A stretch of DNA of 64,000 bases, taken from contig JBITNC010000002.1 in NCBI GenBank assembly GCA_050084985.1, positions 23,746,001-23,810,000 on the forward strand, read 5' to 3'. The position numbers were made by a program, and so were the translations under genes. The stretch comes from Nageia nagi (lineage: Eukaryota; Pinophyta). Positions within the stretch are counted from its first letter, which is position 1; each line of letters starts with the position of its first letter. The notes under the pieces are model-generated. The model was not told the DNA's origin and did no database searches. It saw nothing but the letters and a program-made list of their open reading frames with translations. Of the stretch, positions 35,700 to 48,630 are shown piece by piece.

Positions 35700-36265
35700 T
35701 TTGAATCTCTAGTAATCATTAAGAACTAATTACCAACTTCTCTTTTTCTCAATAAAACTTAGCTCTAAAATCTCTCAGCTTTGACTGCTCTAAAAACTTA
35801 AGTGCTCAAAATTTGCTAAGTGTTGAACTATAGAGCATGGGAGGAGTTTTATTTTTCCAAGGTTGACAAGATTTTCATTAATGGTAATTACTCCTTAAGG
35901 ATCTCAAGACCCATGCATTATACAGATTAAGCTAGCATAAGCTAGATTAATAAATTCAAAGTACACTAGACTTAATTTGTAGTACTTGTATGATGGTTCA
36001 TGAAATTCAAGGAAATCTTTCCTTAAATGCTATTTAATTCATTGACAACTGGGCAATGTGTTAGCATTAATTCTTAACTAAGTTGAATTAAAGTTGACAG
36101 CTAGGTAGCATGCTAACATTAACTTCAAATAATACTGAATTAAATTTTATCATTAAAGATAATTTACTTTTTTGAAAATTATGCAATAATAATTTTTTTA
36201 AAATAAATATTTACAATATTTATATTATACAATGTCTTTCAAGGAATGCAAATTTACCTCATCAC
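35700..36265. other. Spacer between G1 integrase and extra reading frame
   Basis: AT-rich, no readable motif. It contains imperfect repeats of AAC(T)TGAATTAAA(G)TT.. and (T)AGCATGCTAAC words near 36000-36140. Confidence 0.5.
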
Positions 36266-36269
36266 TTGG

Positions 36270-39200
36270 TAATGTTTTAAATAGATCTTATTGATGGGAA
36301 TAGGTAATTCTTGAGACCTGGTAACATCTTATAATTTAAATGCATTATTTTGCATAGCTTAGGTAATGACATAGGGCATGCTCCAAAGAGAGTCAAATTT
36401 TTGGTGTCTTATAGGTCTTGCTCTTTTCTCATCCCATTTTATGACAATATCATCTAGTTCAAACTTCACCTAGGAAGACTTTTTCTTATCAAACCACCTC
36501 TTAATGATGTGCTGGTGATGCTGGAATGACTCATATGCTTTGTTGTGATCTTCCTCCAATTTCAAGAGCTAATTATATCTAGAGTGTAATGGATCAAAGT
36601 CATGGTCTTCTATTTCTTCCAAGATTTTTAAAACTGATAACTCCATATGTATTGGTAACACTAGTCTTTTTCCATATACCAATGCATATGGATGCCTTTA
36701 TTGCTAATTTTATACTAATTCTATCAGCCCATAATGCATAGTCCAACTATGTATGCCACTATCTAGGATTCCCTTCAATTGTTCTCTTAATGATCTAGGT
36801 CAGATTTTTGTTAGTTGATTCAGCCAACCCATTACTCTATGGGTAATACTTTGAAGAGAATAACTAGTAGATTCCATATTAAGCTACAAAGCTTGATAGA
36901 TTGCTTTTAATAAATGTTGGAACATTGTCTAACACTATAGTTTGTGAGATTCCAAAGTGAGTGATACTTCTTTTAATTATTTCCACTACTGCTTCTTAAT
37001 CTGCATTTTTGCTTGGCATTGCCTCTGACAATATAGTGAAGTAGTCTATTGTAGTTAAAATAAATGTGGTCTACTGAGGAATTAGGGTTTATGACACCAA
37101 CAAAGTCCATACCCCACTGTTGAAAAGGCTCTACAACTATCATAGGTTTGAGAGGCATGGTAGCTTGTCTTGTTTTTCTTATAAATATGTTGCATTTATC
37201 ACATTCCTATGCAATCTTAAATGAATTTTGAAATATAGTGGGCTAGTAGTATCTAGCTTATAACACTTTTACTACTATAGTAGGTCCACTATAATTCCCA
37301 CCAAAGAATTTGTAATAAAATTCATGCAATATCCTTTGAGATTCATCTTTAGTCATGCATCTGAGAAGGGTTTGATCAAAAATATTTCTATACAAGTGAT
37401 CATATATCATGACAAATTTAAGGGCATTCCACCTGAATCTCCTTTTTTATAATTTATCTAGAGCTTCAAGGAACTTACCCATTTGAAAATAAATAATAAT
37501 TTGCTTAATACAATCATTTTTTTGATTAAGTTATTACTGTTCTTCCACTCAAGCAATCATATATGAAGTTTTTAACCATATTTTCATAGATAGCTTTACC
37601 TTTGATTAGCTTGGTTGGCTTGATCTTTACATCATATTCCATTATCTTAGTGATCCAACTAGTTCTTCCTTCACCTAGATATCCTTGTCTAATGTAATTT
37701 CTTACATCTAGATGAATAGTATATACAAGGATTCTATTGTGAGACATAATTTTTAAACTTTTTAAGTCCATTCATAATGGAAAACACTTATTTTTCAATA
37801 AATGAGTACCTTTGTTGGTGTTGATGTAGTGACTAACTATGAAAAGCAATTGGATGTTCCTCATTATTATCATCCTTTTGTGTAAGAATTACAGCAATGC
37901 TCCTATCCGCTCCATGTGTATACATGATGAAATCTTTTGACATATCAAGGTTTTTAAGCATAAGAACTTCTATTATAGCCTTTTTTTATCTCTTTGAAGG
38001 CTACTTTTACTTCATAAGACCAAGAAAATATAGCATGTGTTTTTAGCATTGAAGTGAGTGGAGATACGATTTTTGAAAAATTATTAATAAATTTCCTAAC
38101 AAAATTGATCTGACCAAGGAATGACTATAAGGCCTTCTTGTTAGAGGGAAGTGGCAATGACTTTATAGATTTTACTCTGTCTGGGTCAATTACTAACCCC
38201 TATATTAAGATAATGTGTCCAAGTAATGTTTCTTGGTTTTCCATAAGAATTAACTTTTTTAAGTTTATTGAAATGCTAAATTTCATACACTTTTCAAAGA
38301 CTAATCTTAGATGTTTCAAGTGATCATTTCTACTTTTTGAGAAGATAGTGATATCATCTAGATAGATCAATATAATCTTGTTTATTAACTCTTCAAATGC
38401 ATGATCTATGGCTCTTTGAAAAGTAACTCCTACATTAAAAAGACCAAATGGCATCCTTTGAAAAGAAAATATGCCCCATTTAGTTGTAAATGTTATCTTG
38501 AACTAATCTTCATCCTTCACCCAAATCTGGTTAAATCTTGAGTAATAGGAGGAGAGGATAATTATCTTTCAAGTACACTTATTCAAATTTAAAAAATCAA
38601 CATAGAGTCTAATTTCTCCACTTTTCTTTCTCATAGGAACTAAATTTGTAACCCCTAAAGAATGCTTGATGGGATAAATAATTTTTGAAACTAGGAGTGT
38701 GATTAACTCCTATTTCATAGCTTCTATTTTTGGATTTATGGGTCTTTATTTTTGCCTATATGGTTTAGCTTCTAGTTCAAGCTTAATCATGTGTTGGATG
38801 ACATATTTGTCATATGTATTAAGATCATCATAAGTCCAAGCAATCACCTAGGAAAACTCATGATAAACTTGAGACATACTAGTCTTTTCTTCACTAGAAC
38901 ATTTAGAACCAACTTTTATGAATTTACTAGGTTCTACCTCTAGCTTAACATAATTCTCCTTCAAGATGATCGAATATTTAGCCTTCAAGATATCTTCTAA
39001 ATCAAATAGTCTTTCAAAAGAGAGTAATCCTTTTGGTACTACATTATTTCTAAGTTGAATGAAATTTGATTCTTAGAAACAATTAGGCATCTCTTGAGTA
39101 CCAAAAGTGTGAGCCACTACTTCATCTATAAGGAAATTAATAATATGCTCATCAGAGTCAAATACCTACTAGAAGTTTGCAACATTAAGTATTGAAGGCC

Positions 39201-42000
39201 TACATTGAACTTTGACTCCAAGAGTCCCTCTTTTATGATGAGCAAGGTTATAACATGCTCCTCTTCTAGCAAGTGCATCAACTACTTGGTTGTGCTTTCT
39301 AGGAATAGAAATAAAATTAATAGCTAAAAATGACTTCAATAAATCCCACACTCTATTCCTATAGTTTTTTAGATAATGGTGCTTTGCACTGATCTAATTT
39401 CTAACTTTCTTGATGACTAACTTAGAATCACCATAGATAATAAGGCATCTAATACCTATATTAATTACTTTAGATAGTCCTAAGCAAAGGGCTTCATACT
39501 CAGCAACATTATTTGTATAGGTCTATGTGAATCAGAAGAAAATATTTTGGTAGCCCCCTTTGGAGATTTGAAGACCACTCCAGCTCCACATCCATGTCTA
39601 CATTGAGAACCATCAAAATACATCATCCATACCTCATGTTCTTTATCAGTAGTAACTGAAATCAACTAAACTTTTTCATATAGATAATAATTGCCCATGC
39701 CAACATTTGAGACCTGATAATTCAGATCATTAGTTTATAGAATTTTAGTTGTCAATAGTGATTCCCTTAGTGTGTTACTTTCAAATATTTCCACTGGTTG
39801 TAGATCATTTATGCAATTTACTTCATTGATCCTCTTGATATGGATAGTTTTAGTACCCTCATTTAGAATCTTTACTTGTTTGTTTTGGAAAGGAAGAAGA
39901 AGATGATTATAGTCTAAGGCTAGGTACCCTCCCAATTTAGCGGTAAATTCTTTGGAAAGACAAATTTTGAATAGAGATGGAAGATCAACTACAATAATAT
40001 TTTGGACAACATGAATATTAGGAAAGGCATTAAAGGTTATTTGAGCACCTTTAACACTACCAACAACATCAACTGAGGAAGAATCTAACTGTATGACACC
40101 ATCAATGCATCTTGTAATGTAAAATTTCATTTCATCTGCAATATATTTGGGGATAATAGTTATGGTAACTCTAGTATCAATCATACAATTGTTTACTATC
40201 TAGCCTTCTAATCTCAAGGATAAATAGAAAGGTGGGGTCTTATTACACCTATTGGAGCTGGAGGGATAACTTTAGACAAATCATAGATAGGATTTTCTTC
40301 ATTTATCCTTTTTTACTATTTCTTAATTTTAAAGCTTCTTGCAAAAGATCTAATTGACCTAGAATCTTTAATGCATCAAATATTGTCATCCTAGAAGGGG
40401 TTTTTTTCAATTCTTCCACAATATTATATGGAGCTAATGTGGTTTAGATTGCTAATGTGTTTTGAAATATTGAGTAGCCTTTTCTTTATGATAATTAGTG
40501 ATAAAAGGATATCTCAATGTGTTGGGTATTTCCTTCTTTGGGACTTCTTTTCTTATTATAGCGGGGTTTATTTCACCTAGGACACTAATACTTGGGTTTG
40601 ATAGGATAGTTCTTAAACTTGATGGAATAACACCTAGATTACATAGGAATTGATGATATTCATTATGAGGGTGAGCTATGAGAGTCTTAGCTTTCTTGGG
40701 TTTAGGTTGGGCTTCAGTGGGAGATTGATACTGCTGAGTGGCTTAAGGCTACTATGGGGCTATTGAAGAAGTTGCTCTGATTTGAACATAATTTGCCTAT
40801 TCCCTAGCAAATCTTAAAATCTAAAAGTTGACCATTATGAGGTTAGCAATAAGATTTGAAGCAAGTTCTACCATCTAATCAAAATGTAACCCCAAATATT
40901 GATGTTGATATACCACACATGAATCTAGAAAATGAGGAGCTAAACATGGTGGACACCACTTCATAATGCCTGAAGTAGCACTATCTTTATAATTGGTCAT
41001 AATAGCATTCTCAATTACTTTAGGAGGATTAGACTATTCTGGCTTATTGACCTTAGGTTGAAATCTTAGTTGATACTGATTATTGTATCTTTTATAGTTA
41101 AAGCCATGATTCTACCTTTCTTGCAAAGTGAGCTTATTGATTAGATTTCTTATAGTTATCTCCAATTGCCTTATCCTCTCCTCTTCTTGAGATTTAGATT
41201 TAGTACCAACACTTGTGAATGCAAGAGCAAGTAATGCTAGTAGCTAATTTTGAATAGTAGGTTTGGGAGGAGGTGGTAAGGCTAGAACTCCAAGGTGACC
41301 TATTTATGGAGTCTATTTAGAAGGTAAACTTAGAAATATAGGCATGATTATTCTAGGCTACATTTTTCCAGAGGACACCAAGGTATGTTCTACAATCTTT
41401 GCTATCTGGTAAACATATGGGAATGTATCTCCTAACATAATAATAAGCATATTTATGTCAAGAAGAAAAGCTTTTCAATAATATACCAAAGCTTGAGCAT
41501 TTGTTATTCTTATCCTTGTTGGTATGGATTTCCATGTTCTTTCAAACCTTGTATTAAAATCATTAATAGATTCATGAAGATGCCTTTTGATACATTTTAT
41601 GAGGCTAATGAACATTCTATCATCACCATCTATAGAAAATCTTTTAATTAGGACCTCACATAACTCTTCCCATGAATTTATAAATTAGGAGGTGAGAGTT
41701 CTGAACCACTTAGCTGCTTTGCCTTTAAAAGACTGTGACAATAACCTTATCATCATAATTTCATTAGTGATGTCAAAGCTTAACTCTAACAAAGATACAT
41801 CTTAACAGTGCTCATATGGCATATTTTTGAAGCCATCATACTTAGGAAAACATTTAAAATCTTCTTGAGGTATAGGTAGTGAATTAGCAGCTACAACCAA
41901 AGGATGACTGTTATTCTAGGCAAGAAATTTTATTGGTTGAGCCATACTTGGGGGATGTACAGGAGGTGAAGGAGGAAAAGGCTTTTTTGGAAATGATTTA
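36270..42000 (-). pseudogene. Ty3 gag-pol polyprotein of G1, broken
   Basis: Minus-strand order. Gag, about 41990-41330 (FKGKAAKWFRTLTS, SWEELCEVLIKRFSIDGDDRMF, LHESINDFNTRFERTW). Protease, 40240-39735, active site DTR instead of DTG/DSG. Archaeal-type RNase H, about 39665-39160. Linker with SWVIAWTYDDL, then RT at about 38900-38130 (VPMRKKSGEIRLYVDFLNLN, MPFGLFNVGVTFQRAI, YLDDITIF). The RT seems to lack a short stretch between PLPP-type and GYNQ-type motifs near 38530. Ty3 RNase H, about 38050-37550 (VFSIMNGLKKFKNYV, VKNFIYDCLSGRT). Integrase, about 37480-36270 (GGNYSGPT, ARYYWPTIF, ECDKCN, PFQQWGMDFVGVINPNSS and the C-terminal WFDKK...KWDEKRARPIRHQKF). Stops and frameshifts are frequent. 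The motifs resemble the Tat branch more than chromoviruses; no chromodomain is seen. Confidence 0.88.
39160..39665 (-). other. Archaeal-type RNase H domain located before RT in G1
   Basis: It reads VWMMYFDGSQCRHGCGAGVV, then after a frameshift TNNVAEYEALCLGLSK, LIIYGDSKLVIKKVRN and finally HNQVVDALARRGA. These give the D-E-D-D residues of an RNase H of the archaeal type known from Tat-branch Ty3 elements. In those elements the extra RNase H is, as far as I know, after the ordinary RNase H and before integrase. Here it lies between protease and RT, and an ordinary Ty3 RNase H still follows RT. Confidence 0.8.
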
Positions 42001-42263
42001 AATACAACTAATAAAGGGTTATCCCTTAAAGGGATCAAAGGAGACACAACCTAATATATCTTTTATTTAATCCTCCTATGAGGAAGTGATAGCTCTTGAA
42101 TTCTAGGCTATCTAAGGGAATTTCTAGCACTTCTAGTTAGTTTATGTTTTGAGGTGCCAAGGTTCAAAACATTTGATTAGTTGATAGCAAAGTCACCAAT
42201 AAGGTTAAAAAAACCTTATAATATTGAAGGATTGATTTGATAACCCACCAGATGAGGCTATCA

Positions 42264-42281
42264 GGCCTAACAATGCCTACT
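42264..42281 (-). other. Possible primer binding site of G1
   Basis: In element sense GTAGGCATTGTTAGGCC resembles a decayed TGGCGCCGTTGTCGGG site and the G2 primer site. It is about 55 bases inside the point where LTR identity stops (42336), so either the 3' LTR has lost its last bases or this likeness is chance. Confidence 0.3.
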
Positions 42282-42838
42282 AAATATGATATTTAGCTTA
42301 GGTCCCATTAAGCATGCTAGAAACAAATTGTCTACTATTGATCAATATAGTGTAACCTCAAGGGTTTGGTCTGGTCATGTTCTCCACTTCCTACAATAGT
42401 AGGTTCCTTGAAAGAGCAAAAGTTGGTGGGGATGCACTTGTGTTAGTTTTCTACTCAATCTCTAGTTTATAGGCTGATTCTTAGCTATGTTTAAGGTCAA
42501 AAGTAATAGGAAAGGAATAAAAATGTAAAGAGTTATACAAAATAAATAAGTAAATAAAAAACTAAAATAGAAAGCTTACAACTTGAGCATTGTAGCATAG
42601 GCAACAATCCATAGCCAAGATTAAGAATAGCATACTATTTTGAATTTGGGGTCTTGCAATCACAATACACAGCCATAATTTGAAGAAGATATTCCACACA
42701 AAACATTCACAAAAGCAATAACAAACACTTTGTTGCAAGAGAGAAAAGCATTGTCTATTTGCATTATCATATGTGAATTGCTTTTATAAATTAGGGCAAA
42801 TTTGTTAAAATGTTCGACCTTAATTTCTAAAAACTAGC

Positions 42839-42846
42839 TATTTATA
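42839..42846 (-). promoter_or_regulatory. TATA box of G1 5' LTR
   Basis: TATAAATA in element sense, kept in the partner LTR (30373-30380). It leaves a U3 region of about 1.35 kb that includes the tandem array. Confidence 0.55.
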
Positions 42847-43379
42847 CAACTCCCCTCTCTTTGAGTGGTTGAATCTCATTAATGTACATTACTACTATCA
42901 TTGAATGAAAGAACTACAATAGCACTATTTACATAAATGATACAACAGTGCTAGATTATATAGTGAACAAGTACTAATCAACATCAACTATTTGAACTAT
43001 CTAGGGATTTGTAACTTCTAGTCAACCATGTCCATAGAGCTGTAATCTTTCTGACATGTCATTGACTGCACCTTCCTTGGCCTTGTAGCTAATTGAATAT
43101 AACACTATTACTGATTGAAGGTAGCACAATAGCTGATTGAGTAGTTATTTGACTATAGATTGATTGGTACGATTTGGTTGTATGCTTAATTAGCCTCAAT
43201 CTACTTCTCTGCAATCTTTATGATCTACTATTAATGTCAATAATCAGAGTAATGATGGTTGGTAGACATTATGTTCACTTGAATTGAGAAGAATTACCAC
43301 TATTATGTGGAAATGAGTTAGCATTGACACATTAATAGGGCCTCGAGGGTCAAACACTTAAGATGAAGTGGACCCACTA

Positions 43380-43745
43380 ATTTTAACCAATATTTATGAC
43401 ATCATCCTTCAAAATCCCTGAGCACTATTGATGTTCTTCAAAAGTCTTCACCCACCATTCCTTATTTTAAAACCCATTGATTTTCACAAAAAATGTGACA
43501 TCATCTTTTTAAATCATTGGGCTCTACTGATGTTCTTCAAAATTATTCACCTGCCATTCCTTATTTTGGGACCCACTAATTTCCATAAAAAAATGTGACA
43601 TCATCTTCTAAAATCATCAGGTTCTACTGATGTTCTTTAAAAGTCTTCACTTGCCATTCATTATTTTGGGACCTATTGATTTTCATAAAAAATGTGACAT
43701 CATCTTCTAAAATTCCTAGGCACTATTGATGTTCTTCAAAAATGG
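43380..43745 (-). repeat. 98-bp tandem repeat array in G1 5' LTR, about four copies
   Basis: CCATTCCTTATTTT recurs at 43456, 43554 and (as CCATTCATTATTTT) 43654. All four units carry TGACATCA, where the partner LTR has mostly TGATGTCA. Confidence 0.9.
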
Positions 43746-44197
43746 AACTCTGAATATGTACAAGTTTTGGACATTTGTGCCAATAATTCCTAAAGAATTT
43801 AAGGTAATAAATATGACTCTAGGAACTTCTATATTCATGAATTTTTGGCTATACTTGGAGAAGATGACATGATTCATAGGGATTCTCAACTCCTGGGCTT
43901 ATTGAAATAACTCTCGAGTAACTTTATTTACATAATTCCCAAGTACTAAAGAATAATAAAACTCTCAGGTGACTTTATTTATTAAAAATGACTATCAAGA
44001 GTCTAGGGAAAAGCAATGAGAATAGGGGAAGAATTTCTACAAAAATTTTACAAGTCATGAAGCCTCTAAAAGAATAGTGTTCCCCCCTCAGTACTCTTAT
44101 TTACATAGCTCCCAGGTACTAAAGAATGGAATACTAAAGAATGAAGTATAGTAGAACTATCCAAATTTTTAGTGTTATTTTGGAGAAATACACTTAT

Positions 44198-45235
44198 GTT
44201 AAGGTAGCTTTATTTTTTTCCGTTTAAAAACTCTCTCAGGTTAAAGAACCAAACAAATGGTAGGCGGACTAGCATGTTTTGGAAATATGTTTCATTGTCC
44301 TGTAAATTCTTTAGAAGAAACAAATGGTATTTTTAGAGATCAAGACTAGAGTGTAGTACAGGACTTTTTGTTTACTTAACATTAGGTTTTGAAGTAGCAT
44401 CCCTATGGGATGATATATGAATAACATAGTGTTTATTATAGTATTAAATACCTTGATGTAATGAGAGGTGTTATCTAAGGGTGACTAAGAGAAAATATGA
44501 GGATTTGTTCTATAGTATGATCGAGAGGGTAGTTGTAATGGATTTCAGGTTTAGACTCCTTGCTTTCCTTATAGAAACCCTTGGAGGTTTTCATTTTCAC
44601 TTGACTATTGATCTACAATATGATTGGGAGGGTGGTTGCAATGATCCTTGATGTTTATTTTTTTTTAATTTCTTAACTTTCTCTCAAGAAACCCTTTTAA
44701 GGTTTCAAGCTCAAATAGATTACCAACTTTAATTTGGCCCATGAGATTTGGCCAACTTTAGGAGAAGGTATTATAGCTACCCTCTAGAGACCATCTCTAA
44801 TAGGTTTTCCTTTCTAGAGATATTGATCTTTATCTCTCAAAAATAGGAGTTCCTATAAGGTTTTATATTTCCTATGTTTGGTTTTCTATTCAATTATTTT
44901 TCTCAAGGTGTCTTCATACCTAGTTTTCATGTGCTTCCAGCCTTGATTCTTGACTAACAAGTGGTAGATCCCAAGAGGGGTAGGGAGATGATCTCTAATA
45001 TGAGTAATACCTTGAAGGGGCCCTACATGGATTAAATAATGTCCCTTTTGAAGGAACTATTTATATTAGGATGTATTTTTCAAGTGATGTTTTTTCCCTT
45101 TCTATGGGTTATTTTGTTTATAAGATACATTGAATATTTGGTGTAATCAATGTAATTTATGTTGGGTCCTTTCAAAATACTTTTTTCTATTACTAATAAA
45201 AATTTATATTTTTTCTCTTTATTTATTATAGACAA
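44198..45235. other. No gene seen between G1 and LINE RT remnant
   Basis: Imperfectly repeated phrases such as GAGAGGGTAGTTG / GGGAGGGTGGTTG with AAACCCTT(T)GAGGTTTTC (about 44520-44710) suggest an old partial duplication. No coding motif is readable. Confidence 0.4.
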
Positions 45236-47260
45236 AAATTTATCCACCCATTTTCAAGAGGAAATACTGGAAAAACATTATCGTACTAGTATCCTAGAAT
45301 CAAAATGAGGGACTTCATATAGAGATCAAATAGGATAAAGTCAAAGATACAATATTCTCAATGCAGATAGAAAAGGATTTAGGTCTAGATGGATTCTTCA
45401 TAGATTTCTTTAGGGATATTTGAGATATAATATTAGAGGATGTAACCAAATTAATGAAAGAGGCCACAATTAGTAGAAAAATCCTCAAAGATATTAACCA
45501 CACCTTTCTAGCTTTAATCTTAAAAGGAGGTGAGATGGAATCCTTTACTAACTACATACCAATAGCCTTATACAATGTGGTTTATAAGATCATAACCAAA
45601 GTGATGGTAAATAGGCTAAAATATAAATTTCTAGATTTAATTTCTCCAAATAAAGAGGGATTTATGTTAGAGACAAATCTAGGATAGGATTATAGTAGCA
45701 CATGAAACTATCCACCAAATATACCAAAAACATAACAAAGGAATCTTCCTCAAACTAGACATATCTAAGGCATATAATAGGGTAAGCTGAAACTTTCTAA
45801 CCCAAGTATTGATTTTTTTTTTTTTTTTTGCATAAGAATGGATCAATTGGATGCTAGAATGCATTTTCATGGTCTCCTTATCATTACTTAATAATGAGTC
45901 TCCATCCCAACTATTCATAGCTTCTAGAGGTATCAGATAAGGGAACCCTTATTTAATCCATATTTATTCATCCTTTTTGCAAAAGGCTTGGGAATATTAA
46001 TACAAAAGAAAAAAATAGATAACTCCATTACAAGGGTATAAATAAATAATAATATAAGGATCAACCACTTACAGTTTGTAGATGATACAAGGATGTGATG
46101 GGAATCCACAATTAAACAAGCAACTAGCATAAGAAGAATCCCAAATTGCCACATTACAACCATAATATAATCCTTAAATGAAACAAAATCTAAGGTTGTA
46201 TTTTTCCATAAGAAAAAAATAGTAAGAGGAAGGATTACCTAGATACTAAGATTATCATAAGCCTACTTACCCTTAGAGTATCTTGGTATTCCTCTGATAG
46301 AAAAAAGACTATAATCAAACATGGAATATTTTTAAAAGATAGAATCCAATTGAAGCTATCACAATGGACTCATATATGGTATGTTTATAAAGAAGAGTAA
46401 TATTGGTGAAATTTGTGCTTCAACAAATGCCATTGTATAAATTCTCTACTTTAACAACCCCAAATAGTGTCCTCAAAGATCTAGATACATTTATAAGAAA
46501 ATTTTTATAGTTAAGAACAAAGAGATCATAAAAGGAAAATAGTAAGGTGTGATAAGATTTGTTAGCCAAAGGAAGTGAGAGTATTATGAATAAGAGTAAT
46601 GAAAACTTATAACCAATCTTTAATAGGTAATTATACTAGAGTTGGATCACCACCCAAGATCAACTTTGGTGTCAAAATCTAATAAAAAAATGCTACCACA
46701 TGTATGGTTTAGAAAATCTACCACCTATTTCAATAACAAGAAGAGAATCAAAAATTTGAAGAACTATTTAAAGAGGAGAATCAATGATCAAAATATGATT
46801 ACATGGGAAAGTAGGATATGGTAGAAATGCCAAATTATGGGAAGACTCATGGGAACTTTTTACTTCTATCAGTAAGTAATACACTTATCTCAATTACCTT
46901 ATGGAAGCCTTCCTAAAATAAGGTTGTACTCACATTTTTCATTATCTTTAACCTCTAGAATAGTAATAAGAAAATATGGGATCATAGAATGACATATAAC
47001 ATAGATTTGATGAAGAATGAGAGCATGAAAAAGGGAATTGAAAGCAATCCTAGAGGGCATAGGAAGTGGCCAAGAAGAAATGGACTACACCATCTAGTAT
47101 GGGGATATGGGATACTAGACACTCATATAGTAAAATAAGGTTAGGAAAAGATTATCTACAACTCCCAACCTTCATTACAACTCCCCTCAATGAAACTTTA
47201 GCAACCCAAGGGATGGTCAAAGATAAATTGATTTATATAACTAGTTGCATATAACAATAT
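45236..47260 (+). pseudogene. L1-type LINE reverse transcriptase remnant
   Basis: 45340-45687 reads the start of a plant L1 RT: GLDGFFIDFFRDI (PDGF block), then INHTFLALILKGGEMESFTNYIPIAL and NVVYKIITKVMVNRLK, followed after a frame change by GIFLKLDISKAYNRVSWNFL near 45745-45805. A 17-base T run at 45813-45829 lies inside the RT. A decayed FADDT-like block (LQFVDDTRM) is near 46075-46095. Near 46815-46850 RNAKLWEDSWE matches the GNG..KFWEDSW region at the L1 C-terminus. Frame changes and stops are abundant. The element is cut by E2 at 47325. Confidence 0.8.
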
Positions 47261-47325
47261 TATGAATAATGATAATATAAAGAAAGGGGGTTTTATAGGA
47301 CCTAGCTAGTGTGTAGCATGCCATC

Positions 47326-47824
47326 TGAGGGAATTGAACTATAACAAGAACAAATCTAAACTCCCAAGATCATATGAAAGCTCATAATACACATCTAAAA
47401 AACTCACAAAGCAATCTCACAAAGATAACACAAGATGTAAGTGGTTCCTCCAACTAGTACATCCACTAACTAGATCTTTACTTCATTCACAAATACAACT
47501 CTCTTATAATCTCCTAATCTCAACTCCTACACTTATATCCTATAGCATAACTTTACTCCACAAATTTATGTGTGATAACACAAAGGGAGCCTTCTATTTA
47601 TAGGCTAAAATCCCTCTTTGGATCACCCTTTTATCCAATGTACAAATGCATGACATGCACATCCTTTTACCCAAGGGGCATGCTCATGGCATGGAGTGTA
47701 GGACAAGTTACATTATCATATTCACTTAAATACTTAATGTATCAAATGATACCCTTAAGTATTAATGAACTTACATAGAATATTTAATACAAACCTTTAC
47801 AATAATACATTATACATTCCAACA
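47326..47824 (-). repeat. E2 3' LTR (499 bp)
   Basis: TGTTGGAATGTATAATG at its start (47824) and a decayed end at 47326 (CCCTCA). TATA motif at 47595-47602 and hairpin at 47721-47769, as in E1. Confidence 0.92.
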
Positions 47825-47834
47825 CTCCCTCTTA
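47825..47834 (-). other. E2 polypurine tract
   Basis: TAAGAGGGAG in element sense next to the LTR start; E1 has TTAAAGGGGAG at this place. Confidence 0.8.
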
Positions 47835-48289
47835 ATGCAATATTAGGATAGAGCAAGTAAGAGAGAAGAAGAAGAGAAAGTAAGAGAGTTCTCCTCCAAA
47901 TAGATACAATGGAGTTGAGAACTTTTTACATATTTGTAAAGTAAGAAAGATCTAGTTTGAAACTCATTACTTTGTTAAATACAATTATTAACTATAATTG
48001 ATTTCAATGTACATAAAGTAGTCATCCAACTAGAAGTCATGAAGAGTCTCTAAGGGCCTACATACTTGAGGTAAGTAACTTGCAATCTCAAAGGAACCTT
48101 CAAGTCATAAGCAACTCAAATAACAAGATCAGTTAGATGCATCATATTCATATCAACAAGGATAGATGAATCACATAAATGCCATCATGAATTTGACAAT
48201 GGTGCACTATAAGTCATTACGAAGATGCCATGCCAAAAATTATAGTCACCTATTGTATATAAAACATGTGTTGATTATCATTACAAAAT

Positions 48290-48530
48290 AGAGCATGCAC
48301 ATATGAGTTCCTCACATATGGATAACTAAACATTACCAAAGGACACATAAGAGTTCCTCACATATGGATAACAAAACAATGCTAGATTAATAAAAAATAG
48401 AGCATGCATATAGGAGTTTCTCATATATGGATAATTGAACAATGGTAAAAGACACATAAGAGTTCCTCACATATGGATAATTGAATAATGCTAGATTGGC
48501 CAATTTGTACAATAAGTTCTTCATGTAGAG
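48290..48530 (-). repeat. Tandem repeat in E2 3' untranslated region, about two units
   Basis: The E1 109-bp unit (ATATGTGAGGAACTC..., GCATGCTCTATTTT in element sense) occurs here in only about two copies, against five in E1. Confidence 0.88.
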
Positions 48531-48630
48531 TGAACTTACTATGAAGGTGTATAACAAAATCAACACCATATAACACAAAATCCTCCTAGGGGTGAAGTTG
48601 TCATCACAAACATGAATTCAACACAAGAAT

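Larger units (their letters stand above)
42336..44192 (-). repeat. G1 5' LTR (about 1.86 kb)
   Basis: Starts TGTATTTCTCC at 44192 and ends TGATCAATA at 42336 in element sense. It matches 29868-31852 along its length. TATA motif at 42839-42846. Confidence 0.88.
29863..44197 (-). mobile_element. Large Ty3/gypsy LTR retrotransposon G1 (about 14.3 kb), minus strand
   Basis: Direct repeats of about 1.9-2.0 kb (29868-31852 and 42336-44192) flank a complete minus-strand order: gag, protease, archaeal-type RNase H, RT, RNase H, integrase and a further long degenerate frame. The flanks carry cttat at 29863-29867 and 44193-44197, a fitting 5-bp duplication. If TG...CA ends (TGTATT...TGATCA) are required, the left boundary shifts by three bases and the duplication becomes attat/cttat. 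All coding parts have stops and frame changes. Confidence 0.88.
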
